Part shown: piece after piece, positions 1 to 6,473 of the stretch
Numbering within the stretch: the stretch's first letter is position 1
Layout of the letters: each line of letters starts with the position of its first letter
Source: an uncultured Microbacterium sp.
GTDB lineage: Bacteria > Actinomycetota > Actinomycetes > Actinomycetales > Microbacteriaceae
Direction of reading: 5' to 3'
Length of the DNA stretch: 15,278 bases
Assembly: GCA_937988695.1 (NCBI GenBank)
Contig: CALKHM010000291.1
Location: forward strand, 1-15,278
The notes under the pieces: generated by a model
Seen by the model: the letters and a program-made list of their open reading frames with translations, nothing else
What the model was told of the DNA's origin: nothing
Database searches by the model: none
Made by a program: the position numbers and the translations under genes

Positions 1-1182
1 CTGACTGGTAGGTACGGAGACGACGACTGAGGTCGATGTCGATCGGGAATAGTCGGGCTCGCCGCGCCCGACTCGGAGAAGCTGGTCATAGATCTCTCGA
101 ACACCGCGGCCTGCGCGATCTACGATTCCCGCGCGTTTGAAGGCGTCCGCAATGATCGGGCTACGCGGTCGAGAGTCTTCGAGAAGGTTGTCGAGCGTGA
201 TACCAGGTGGGAACCCTCCTGGGCTGGATACTCGGAATGAATCGTCATCCAACTGGACCGAGATAGGGCCGAGCGACGCATAGTCACGGTGGACGAGCGC
301 GTTGGCGATCACCTCACGGATGACGGTTTCCGGAACCCTTCGAATGCCTACTCGGTGAAGGCCGATCAAAACTTCCTGTTCGGTGTTGCGCACCGCGATC
401 AGATCGTAGAGTCGGTTCGCGGCCTTCAGCAGAGGGTCCCGCACGACCTCCGACCTGACGATCTGAGCCCCGCGGAACTCTGTGAAGATGACCTCCGCCG
501 ATGGGACGAACCGCCCCACGGCGCCTTCAGTTCCGAAGAGAAGCACTGCACCCAGTGTGACCTCGTCGGATCCTGGGCCGACGAGTCGAAGCGCGCGCAG
601 GATGTCGTGGTCGCTTGCCGACGCGAGAACTCCGTCGCCCCGGCTCGAGCCGCACATCCCCCGGAACCGCTCGAACTCCGCTGGATCGAGGTCCTCCTTC
701 ACCGCACCGCGGGCCGGGGTCGCCGCATAGTCGCGCCCTTGCGATGAAAGTCCGGCGGAGAGCATCTCGTGAAGGGGATACGGTGCGCACTCGGGCCGCC
801 CATTGGCATCGAGCCGGCGCCGAACATATCGGCCGCTGCTGGTTCCGATCGGCGAGTCGGCATCCGGCACACTGATCGCCGCCACCGCACAGGCGTTCAC
901 GGTCAGGATTTCCACAAACGTCGCGACAGGTGGTTCTGTCCGATTGACGATCATCGCTTGCAGGAGATGAGGCTGAGTTGTCTCTCCGTGGCGAGGTTCC
1001 AGCCCTGTGATCGTGCCGTCGTCTTCGACGCCAAGAAGCAGCGTCCCGCCACCACCGTTCGCAAGGCAGGTCACAGCTTCCACGATCGTGTCGTCGTTCA
1101 AGCTCCGACGCGCTCCGCGCTTGAACTCAACGCGTAGAGCCTCGCCAGCGGCCGCCAGCGCCTCGACTTCGTCTGGCGTCAT
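1..1182 (-). CDS. AlbA_2 (Schlafen-like) DNA-binding / HATPase-domain protein, 3' end cut by window edge
   Basis: 394 codons are visible from an ATG at 1182 down to position 1 with no stop, so the C-terminus is missing. Residues about 15-125 form an AlbA_2 domain: EFKRG near residue 19, then CLANGGGGTLLLGVEDDG at 39-56 with the glycine-rich turn, and a YVRRR strand near 119. Residues about 285-370 match the HATPase_c_4 domain of RecG-like/Schlafen-AlbA_2 proteins: REVIANALVHRDY at 289-301, SSPGGFPPGI at 319-328, and RAGRGVREI at 356-364. Such proteins are usually annotated as ATP-binding transcriptional regulators or putative helicases; a true helicase core is absent. The usual C-terminal winged helix would lie outside the window. 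Upstream there is no clear Shine-Dalgarno, and the ATG overlaps (ATGA) the end of a degraded AlbA_2 frame. Family assignment is firm; biological role is unknown. Confidence 0.88.
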   Translation of the reverse strand, partial: MTPDEVEALAAAGEALRVEFKRGARRSLNDDTIVEAVTCLANGGGGTLLLGVEDDGTITGLEPRHGETTQPHLLQAMIVNRTEPPVATFVEILTVNACAVAAISVPDADSPIGTSSGRYVRRRLDANGRPECAPYPLHEMLSAGLSSQGRDYAATPARGAVKEDLDPAEFERFRGMCGSSRGDGVLASASDHDILRALRLVGPGSDEVTLGAVLLFGTEGAVGRFVPSAEVIFTEFRGAQIVRSEVVRDPLLKAANRLYDLIAVRNTEQEVLIGLHRVGIRRVPETVIREVIANALVHRDYASLGPISVQLDDDSFRVSSPGGFPPGITLDNLLEDSRPRSPIIADAFKRAGIVDRAGRGVREIYDQLLRVGRGEPDYSRSTSTSVVVSVPTSQ

Positions 1183-1453
1183 GCACCAAAGGTATCCAAA
1201 GTTATGGGACTCTGCAACATGCGGTCCGTGGCCGACCAAAGAGTTGCATACGTATGGGCGGGTGGCTTCGTGCGCGGCAAGTGGCGGAACCGCCGATCGC
1301 CGTCGTGCGTGCGGACGTAGGCCCCGCGCTCATACCTTGCGCCTTCACCACGCATGGCTTCTGCTCAACGGTCAGCTCCGGAATCTTCGCTGCCACGATC
1401 GGAGTTCCATCGAGGTCCACGATGTCGATCACCGCCCGAACAGGAGGGTCCAC
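1179..1453 (-). pseudogene. Frameshifted remnant of a second AlbA_2-domain gene
   Basis: Two adjoining minus-strand frames together read like the C-terminal half of an AlbA_2 domain. From 1453 one frame gives VDPPVRAVIDIVDLDG, then KIPELTVEQKPC. Near 1334-1336 the reading must shift by one base to continue as YERGAYVRTHDGDRR, the usual end strand of this domain. One extra G at that point would restore a single frame. The normal continuation (a helix of the type 'xxYEVxxLL') is not seen; the frame instead ends in unrelated sequence at a TGA that overlaps the ATG of the intact AlbA_2 gene. The N-terminal half of the domain is not recognisable upstream. It is read as a decayed paralogue or partial duplication. 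A sequencing error could explain the frameshift but not the missing N-terminal half. Confidence 0.72.
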
Positions 1454-1574
1454 CGCGTCAGCACACACCGCCCATGGCATCACCGAGAGGAGTGGCATCG
1501 ACGGCACCGGCAGCGAAGCCACTGGTTGGGAGTGGTGATCGCCGTACCCGACACCCACGGGAGCGACACGCCTG

Positions 1575-2060
1575 CTACCCGACAAAGCGGGAGGAAGAGG
1601 AGTCCTGCCCGGCTCCGACTCCCTCCCCGCTACCCTCAAGCCACCGTGACAGAACCCGTTGCTCCTCGGCGACGGCGCGCTCCGCGTCCGCGTCAAGTCG
1701 ATCTGTAGCCATCTGCTGAAATGCTTCCAGGAGCTCGGCGGCATCCGTCACAGTGAGCCGACCGGTCACGACTGCGAAGTCGGTCACGTCTTGCGCAGCC
1801 TCCACCTTCAGCCGCTCAAAATCCTGCGTAATCGCCTGTAGGCCGCGACCCCGCAGTTGGTGTCCAGGTCGCGCATCTGAGATCCGTACATCGCGGGTGG
1901 ACACGCGCCCGCTCATATCCAGGTACGCCACCGTCATGCGCGTGACGCGAACATCCACCACGACAGCGCGCACCCCTGCGGTCACAGGATCCCCCCGCAA
2001 CGTAATCCAGTCGCCCCGACGGTACGAGGCACTCTGATCGCCACTTGAATCTGCTGTCAT
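1575..2060 (-). CDS. Hypothetical protein, 161 aa, with possible N-terminal small beta-barrel
   Basis: I do not recognise this protein. Its ATG lies 2 nt after the stop of the 367-aa gene upstream, so the two are almost certainly co-transcribed and translationally coupled. Residues about 14-65 are beta-rich and begin GDWITLRGDP, followed by alternating strands (VRAVVVDVRVTRMTVAYLD). This resembles the 'GDxVxLRxDP' SH3/KOW-like barrels found at the N-terminus of some DNA- or RNA-binding and helicase-associated proteins; the resemblance is by eye only. Residues about 70-145 are predicted helical and charged (ERLKVEAAQD, then DAERAVAEEQRVLSRWLE). The tail is Gly/Ser-rich. No catalytic motif, signal peptide or membrane segment is visible. 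Codon pattern and the coupling to its neighbour support a real gene. Confidence 0.7.
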   Translation of the reverse strand: MTADSSGDQSASYRRGDWITLRGDPVTAGVRAVVVDVRVTRMTVAYLDMSGRVSTRDVRISDARPGHQLRGRGLQAITQDFERLKVEAAQDVTDFAVVTGRLTVTDAAELLEAFQQMATDRLDADAERAVAEEQRVLSRWLEGSGEGVGAGQDSSSSRFVG

Positions 2061-2062
2061 CC

Positions 2063-3166
2063 TCAGATCCCATAGTCCTCACGGCGTGTCACGCCCCGCT
2101 GCACCACCTCAGCTTCGAAAGCGTCGAACCGACTCTGCGAGTAGGTGGCCCAGCCTTCGTCATCGTCATCGTCGATCTCGGCCGCTCCGGGTTCATCCGG
2201 CGCTGACTCGTTCCACAGGAGGAATGCACCACGGATGCCGAGGAAGAGATCCTCGAGGAGGTCGAGCGCGGGTCGCGCAGGGTCGAGCGTACTTAATCTC
2301 ACAGGGTCCTCGCCGACGCGCTCGATGATCGCCTGGGTCACGTGCTCCGGCGCGAGAACGACACCCTCCGCCGCCGCGACGGCGATGCGGACGAGATCGG
2401 ACACGATCTCTTCAGGGCTCTCTCCTTCTTCCAACCGCTCAAGGACGACCGTCGGCGTCTCGTGGGGAAGCGCCTCGATGTTGTCCGCCTCCTGCACGAC
2501 GTACTCGATCGGATCACCCGTCACGTCGGAGGCAACTTCCGCAGCGACATGCAACCACGCCGCGGCGGCGACCGAAGCCGCGACCGGGTCAACCGCCCGT
2601 GCAAGTCCGCGCGAGTCCCAGAAATCCTCGGAGATCAGATCGAAAGCAGCGGATACCTGTGTCGGAGACGGCGCCGGTCGACTCAGTAACAGCGCTTGCG
2701 CCGCCCGGCCGGCGAAATCACCCTGCTCCGCGAGCCGCATGGCAGCGATCTCGGATTCGACCTCCGCGACGACCGCCTCCGTCAGCTCAGCTGAGCCGAT
2801 CTCGTGAAGGATGCGCCCGACACGGTGAGCAGCCTCTTCACTGCGCACGTAGGACACCAAGAGGAGTTCTCCCTGAGGCAGATTCGGGCTGCGCAGTGAC
2901 TCTACGAGCAGATCGAGCTGTTCCCTTTCCCCGGCGCGCCGCCATCCCTCGCTGTTGTCTTGCAAGTTATCGAGCGCCGCAGACGCCGGATGGGTGTAGT
3001 GCCACCACACACTCGCGCTGAGCTCGCTCAGCGCGACGGCCAGTGCCGTCTGATGAGCCTCAGGGGCGGCCTCCAAGCCGCCGACGTCCGTCGCGAGCGT
3101 GCCCTCAGAGACGTGGGTGATGCGAACAATCGCACCGCGGAGTGAATCCACCGCGTATGTCGTCAT
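2063..3166 (-). CDS. Hypothetical acidic, helix-rich protein, 367 aa
   Basis: I do not recognise this protein. The ATG at 3166 follows an AGGAAGG ribosome-binding site at 3177-3183 and a plausible promoter at 3189-3216. The sequence is mostly helical and strongly acidic: Ala/Glu-rich helices through residues 100-330, long runs lacking basic residues, and an acidic stretch EIDDDDDEGW near residue 333. There is no signal peptide or membrane segment, and no Walker, nuclease or zinc motif. It heads a minus-strand unit with the 161-aa gene (2-nt gap) and possibly the AlbA_2 gene further down. The acidic, helical character would fit a binding partner or immunity/antitoxin-like role, but that is speculation. 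It lies in the less GC-rich accessory part of the window, next to core replication genes. Confidence 0.75.
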   Translation of the reverse strand: MTTYAVDSLRGAIVRITHVSEGTLATDVGGLEAAPEAHQTALAVALSELSASVWWHYTHPASAALDNLQDNSEGWRRAGEREQLDLLVESLRSPNLPQGELLLVSYVRSEEAAHRVGRILHEIGSAELTEAVVAEVESEIAAMRLAEQGDFAGRAAQALLLSRPAPSPTQVSAAFDLISEDFWDSRGLARAVDPVAASVAAAAWLHVAAEVASDVTGDPIEYVVQEADNIEALPHETPTVVLERLEEGESPEEIVSDLVRIAVAAAEGVVLAPEHVTQAIIERVGEDPVRLSTLDPARPALDLLEDLFLGIRGAFLLWNESAPDEPGAAEIDDDDDEGWATYSQSRFDAFEAEVVQRGVTRREDYGI

Positions 3167-3188
3167 GTCGTCCCGTCCTTCCTCGCAG

Positions 3189-3216
3189 AGGATAGCGGCC
3201 GTCTACGACACGACAA
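3189..3216 (-). promoter_or_regulatory. Candidate promoter of the 367-aa/161-aa operon
   Basis: On the minus strand, TTGTCG (3211-3216) is followed after 16 nt by TATCCT (3189-3194), a TANNNT actinobacterial -10. Transcription would start near 3182, giving a short leader of about 15 nt. That leader contains AGGAAGG at 3177-3183. Confidence 0.45.
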
Positions 3217-3278
3217 CGCGGGACACCGCAGTCCACGAATCCGGCCGACCTCGAATCCGACATTCACATCGTCGCCGT

Positions 3279-3288
3279 TAGACGTCTA
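3279..3288. promoter_or_regulatory. Perfect 10-bp palindrome, possible operator
   Basis: TAGACGTCTA is a perfect palindrome 63 bp upstream of the -35 element proposed for the 367-aa gene. It has the size of a dimeric-repressor half-site pair, but no regulator can be assigned. The rest of the 3217-3403 spacer shows no other convincing feature. Confidence 0.25.
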
Positions 3289-3403
3289 CAAGCCGTCTGG
3301 CCACCGACACAGTCAGGCCACCTTCGCCCCTCCACTCGCATGCCACGTCCAGCGTGCTCGGCGCAAATGCCAAGTTCATGCCATCTCGCCGTGGAAAATG
3401 CCT

Positions 3404-3431
3404 ACTTCGCGTGGAGACGGCTACGCGAAGT
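3404..3431 (-). terminator. Hairpin across the dnaB stop codon, probable terminator
   Basis: ACTTCGCGT (3404-3412) and ACGCGAAGT (3423-3431) form a perfect 9-bp stem with a 10-nt loop. The dnaB TAG codon (3421-3423) straddles the loop and the upstream arm. On the minus strand the stem is followed a few bases later by a short T run (ATTTTCC). It fits a weak intrinsic terminator for dnaB. Having the stop codon in the loop means ribosomes finishing dnaB would interfere with its folding. Confidence 0.5.
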
Positions 3432-4794
3432 CGCCCGCCGGAGCCATGTCGGCGAAGCGTGAGAAGTGGCCCTGGAACGCGATCTCGATGGTCGCGGTCG
3501 GGCCATTGCGGTGCTTGGCGACGATGAGGTCGGCCTCGCCCGGACGGCTGTCCTTGTCGTACACCGACTCGCGGTGCAGCAGGATGACCATGTCGGCATC
3601 CTGCTCGATCGAGCCCGACTCGCGCAGGTCGGAGACCTGCGGCTTCTTGTCCTGCCGCTGCTCGGGACCACGGTTCAGCTGCGACAGCGCGATCACCGGC
3701 ACTTGAAGCTCCTTCGCCAGCAGCTTCAGCGCGCGAGAGAACTCACTGACCTCCTGCTGGCGCGACTCGACGCGCTTGCCCGACGACATGAGCTGCAGGT
3801 AGTCGATCACGACCATCTTCAACCCCACGCGCTGCTTGAGCCGGCGACACTTCGCCCGGATCTCGACGAGCGTCATGTTCGGGCTGTCGTCGATGTACAA
3901 CGGTGCGTCGTTGATGCGGCCGCGGGTGGCGGCCACGGTCGTCCAGTCGCGCGAGTCGAGCGTACCCTTGCGCATGTTCTGCAGCGGGATGGCCCCCTCG
4001 GCCGACAGCAGACGCATCGCGATCTCGCTGCGTCCCATCTCGAGCGAGAAGAAGATCGCCGGCATGTTGTGCTTGATGGCCGCCGCGCGCGCGAAATCAA
4101 GCGCGAGCGTCGACTTGCCCATCGCCGGCCGCGCGGCCACCACGATCATCTGGCCGGGATGCAGGCCGTTCGTCAGCTCGTCGAGCTCGCGGAACCCGGT
4201 CGGGATGCCGGTCATCTGCCCGTCGCGGCCGCGAGCCGCCTCGATCTCGTCGACGGCGGCGTCCACCGCGACCGTCAGGGGCACATAGTCCTCGGATGCC
4301 TCGGCCCCGGTGACGCCATAGATCTCGGCCTGCGCCGTGTTGACGAGGTCGAGAGCCTCGCCCTGGCCGTTGTAGCCCATCTGCACGATGCGCGTGCCGG
4401 CCTCCACGAGCCGGCGCAGCAGCGCACGCTCGGACACGATCGAGGCGTAGTAGCCGGCATTGGCCGCGGTCGGAACGATCGAGGTGAGCGTGTGCAGATA
4501 GTCCGCACCGCCCGCGCGCTGCAGGTCTCCGGTCTTGATGAGCTCGTCGGTGACCGTGATGACGTCGGTCGGCTCGCCATGCGAGTACAGCGTCAGGATC
4601 GCCTCGAAGATCAGCTCGTGCTTGGGCACGTAGAAGTCCGCCCCACGCAGGCTCTCGATGACGTCGGCGACGGCATCCTTCGACAACAGCATGCCGCCGA
4701 GGGCGCTCTGCTCGGCGAGGACGTCGTGAGGAGGCGTACGCTCCGGCTCGCGGGGACCGCCCAGTCGCTCGTCGGAGATGTCCGCAATGGTCAC
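3421..4794 (-). CDS. dnaB: Replicative DNA helicase DnaB
   Basis: Hexameric 5'-3' helicase that unwinds DNA at the replication fork and recruits primase. The N-terminal DnaB domain (PPHDVLAEQSALGGMLLS, about residues 21-38) is followed by the linker and a RecA-like C-terminal domain. That domain has Walker A ARPAMGKST (221-229), the FFSLEM segment (248-253), Walker B VVIDYLQL (328-335), SQLNR (371-375) and RESGSIEQDAD with the arginine-finger region near 391-401. Length (457 aa) is normal, and no intein interrupts it, unlike some mycobacterial DnaB genes. I chose the GTG at 4794 because AGAGGAGA sits 9-11 nt before it and the protein then starts VTIADISDERLG. A GTG at 4824 would put that ribosome-binding site inside the gene. 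The gene is monocistronic here: the neighbour upstream is divergent, and a hairpin covers the stop. Confidence 0.97.
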   Translation of the reverse strand: MTIADISDERLGGPREPERTPPHDVLAEQSALGGMLLSKDAVADVIESLRGADFYVPKHELIFEAILTLYSHGEPTDVITVTDELIKTGDLQRAGGADYLHTLTSIVPTAANAGYYASIVSERALLRRLVEAGTRIVQMGYNGQGEALDLVNTAQAEIYGVTGAEASEDYVPLTVAVDAAVDEIEAARGRDGQMTGIPTGFRELDELTNGLHPGQMIVVAARPAMGKSTLALDFARAAAIKHNMPAIFFSLEMGRSEIAMRLLSAEGAIPLQNMRKGTLDSRDWTTVAATRGRINDAPLYIDDSPNMTLVEIRAKCRRLKQRVGLKMVVIDYLQLMSSGKRVESRQQEVSEFSRALKLLAKELQVPVIALSQLNRGPEQRQDKKPQVSDLRESGSIEQDADMVILLHRESVYDKDSRPGEADLIVAKHRNGPTATIEIAFQGHFSRFADMAPAGDFA

Positions 4795-4939
4795 GTCGTC
4801 AGTTCTCCTCTGCGTCTGGGGCACACAGCATGCCGATCAGGGAAGTCGTGTCGACCGGATGCCGCGAAAACAGCACAGCACGCACCTCGGACATCGCAGT
4901 CGCGAGCAGTCGCGCCCTCCCCCTACGGGCCAGATCCCC

Positions 4940-4968
4940 ACGCTAGAGATGCCGCACAAGGGGTGCAA
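4940..4968 (-). promoter_or_regulatory. Candidate dnaB promoter
   Basis: On the minus strand, TTGCAC (4963-4968) and TAGCGT (4940-4945) are separated by 17 nt. Transcription would start near 4933, about 140 nt before the dnaB start. A perfect DnaA box (4976-4984) lies 7 nt upstream of this -35, so DnaA binding could affect initiation. The -35 matches consensus poorly. Confidence 0.4.
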
Positions 4969-4975
4969 CTCGGCC

Positions 4976-5171
4976 TGTGGATAACTATGTGGAGAAGATG
5001 CGGAGAACGCCGAGACGCCTGTGTACAGGTGCTGTGGAGAACACTTGTGTAATTCTCGATTTTTGAGATTTTTATCCCACTTCATCAGGGGTTCTGTATT
5101 TCACACTCTGTGGATGGATGTGTGCTTGAAGCCCCAGTTGAAGGTTCCCGGCGTGTCGCGAGTTATGCACA
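4976..5171. promoter_or_regulatory. Cluster of DnaA-box-like sites with AT-rich stretch, dnaB upstream region
   Basis: Four sites share one orientation: TGTGGATAA at 4976-4984 (perfect complement of TTATCCACA), TGTGGAGAA at 4988-4996 and at 5033-5041 (one mismatch each), and TGTGGATGG at 5109-5117 (two mismatches). A fifth, TTATGCACA at 5163-5171, is in the opposite orientation and fits TTATNCACA. Between the second and third same-type sites and the last ones lies 5047-5078, strikingly AT-rich for this genome. The 4795-5349 spacer otherwise holds only the two promoters listed. The arrangement suggests DnaA control of dnaB or a DnaA-titration site. Confidence 0.55.
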
Positions 5172-5250
5172 ATAGCGCGGGTCTCGCAAGTCGATGCCGA
5201 TGCGGATCTCCGGTCCTGTCCACGCGACGAGGTCGGTTCTGAGAAACCCC

Positions 5251-5279
5251 TGGACACCGCAATCCAACAGCGCTAACCT
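5251..5279 (+). promoter_or_regulatory. Candidate promoter of the exported-protein gene
   Basis: TGGACA (5251-5256, five of six bases of TTGACA) and TAACCT (5274-5279) are separated by 17 nt. Transcription would start near 5286, leaving a leader of about 64 nt before the GTG at 5350. Confidence 0.5.
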
Positions 5280-5349
5280 CGAAGGTCCAGGCACCCCCAC
5301 CACGCGTACAACGACGTGCGCAAGACGATCTCGTCGCGAGGAGGTGAGT

Positions 5350-6390
5350 GTGGACATTCCGTCGAGAACCAACCGAACCGTGTGGTTCGTGGCGCTGGCT
5401 GTCGGGTTCACGCTCGTCTGGGCGACGCTGGTGATCGTGTTCGGGTGGGGTGCCTCCAGCGCCCACGCCGACAGCGGCCCGGGTGACCAGGAGCCGCCGC
5501 ACCCAGGGCTGTCGTCGCTGGTGACGTCGGTCGCGGACACCGCCGAGGGCGCGATCGATGCGGTCCACACCGTGAGCCGCCCGGCGGCCGACGCGATCCA
5601 GACCGTCGCACACGCGGCGACAGACCGCGCGACGAAGGCTTCCGCCACCAGTCCCGTCACGAAGATGGTCACGGAGAAGGCGGCCGATGCCACGACCCGG
5701 GCCACGTCGCCGGTGCACAAGGCCGCGCACAACGCGATCGTGCACAAGACCGTCGCGCCGATCACGGACACGCTGGGGACCGTCGTGGCGGCCACCTCGC
5801 CCGTCGTCGAGTCCATCGAGAAGGTTCCGGCCGTCGGCGGCATCGTGACCGCTGTCGACCTCAACGACACGCTCGGTGCCCTCGCCACCGCTGTCGTCGA
5901 CACCGCCGATAATGCCGCGACGACGACCGATCGTGTCATCGACGACACCGTCGATGCGATCGTCGCACGGGTGAGCATGCTCGTCCGGTCGACGACGGAT
6001 GCCGGCAGTAGCGTCGAAGGCGCGCTCACGGCGCCAGGCCCGATCTCGGCACACGCGTCCGGCGGCGCACAGACCTCACTGCCGTCGCTCTGGGCGGCGG
6101 CCGTGACGGCCGGCATACGCTCGGCCGCAGCGGTGCCAGTGGCGATGATCAGCTCGGCCAACGCCATGACGCGACCGCTGTCCGCACTGCTCTCCCTGCT
6201 CTCCTCGCCCGGCGCCATCGCCGGCGTGAGCCCATCGACTTCGGGCCCTGCTGGCGCGGGACCCGGCGCGGCCGCCCTGTTGACGGCCGGCCTCTTCTTC
6301 GCGAACCGTGCCTGGATGCGAAGGGGACGGCCCGGCGACCAGCAGTCGCCATCCGCGCCCGTGTTCGACACGGACGTCTCCCCCGACTGA
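5350..6390 (+). CDS. Exported, probably membrane-anchored low-complexity protein, 346 aa
   Basis: I do not recognise a family. The GTG at 5350 is chosen because AGGAGG (5339-5344) precedes it by 5 nt and the product then starts with a classic signal sequence: SRTNR, a hydrophobic stretch VWFVALAVGFTLVWATLVIV (11-30), and a probable cleavage after AHA (residue 40). The mature part is built of Thr/Ala/Val/Asp-rich amphipathic stretches with loosely repeated phrases (TSVADTAEGAIDAV, PAADAIQTVAHAATD, SPVVESIEKV, DTADNAATTTD), suggesting helical or coiled repeats on the cell surface. A Gly/Ala/Pro linker (about 290-308) leads to a short hydrophobic segment ALLTAGLFFA and then RAWMRRGR, which would anchor the C-terminus in the membrane. 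No LPXTG-type motif and no cysteine are seen. It is followed by the chaplin-like gene and probably forms an operon with it, as a possible surface partner. Confidence 0.85.
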   Translation: MDIPSRTNRTVWFVALAVGFTLVWATLVIVFGWGASSAHADSGPGDQEPPHPGLSSLVTSVADTAEGAIDAVHTVSRPAADAIQTVAHAATDRATKASATSPVTKMVTEKAADATTRATSPVHKAAHNAIVHKTVAPITDTLGTVVAATSPVVESIEKVPAVGGIVTAVDLNDTLGALATAVVDTADNAATTTDRVIDDTVDAIVARVSMLVRSTTDAGSSVEGALTAPGPISAHASGGAQTSLPSLWAAAVTAGIRSAAAVPVAMISSANAMTRPLSALLSLLSSPGAIAGVSPSTSGPAGAGPGAAALLTAGLFFANRAWMRRGRPGDQQSPSAPVFDTDVSPD

Positions 6391-6457
6391 TCGGGCCCTG
6401 GCCGCCTCATCGAGGCGACACGGCTCCGGCGCGCTTCGCGCCGTCATTCGATCAGTC
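6385..6457 (+). promoter_or_regulatory. Possible three-way RNA junction upstream of the chaplin-like gene
   Basis: The spacer between the two surface-protein genes can fold into a closed three-way junction. The outer stem is GACTGATCG (6385-6393) with CGATCAGTC (6449-6457), 9 perfect pairs. Inside are two hairpins: CGCCTC-ATC-GAGGCG (6403-6417) and CGGCGCG-CTT-CGCGCCG (6427-6443). The outer stem includes the upstream stop codon and ends 2 bases before the AGGAGGAGG ribosome-binding site. Pairing is read by eye; no known RNA family is recognised. Confidence 0.5.
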
Positions 6458-6473
6458 CCAGGAGGAGGACTCC

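Noticed and set aside
1202..1744. A single 180-codon minus-strand gene
   Set aside because: Its first part overlaps the 161-aa gene in another frame, and its AlbA_2-like part loses similarity at 1334-1336 where the correct reading moves to another frame. Kept only as a pseudogene fragment.
4795..4824. Upstream GTG start for dnaB at 4824
   Set aside because: It would put the AGAGGAGA ribosome-binding site within the coding region and add ten residues absent from the family; the GTG at 4794 fits better.
3466..5052. A 528-codon plus-strand open frame opposite dnaB
   Set aside because: It is antisense to a clear DnaB, is rich in Arg/His/Asp as expected for a reverse reading of high-GC coding DNA, and runs into the DnaA-box region. 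Treated as a shadow.
4976..5171. Calling this region oriC
   Set aside because: No dnaA, dnaN or rpmH is nearby, only one box is a perfect match to the classic consensus, and the cluster is smaller than actinobacterial origins. Reported only as a DnaA-box cluster.
5163..6410. Minus-strand frames of 415 and 317 codons opposite the exported-protein gene
   Set aside because: The plus-strand gene has a signal peptide, ribosome-binding site and promoter; the minus frames have none of these and low-complexity composition.
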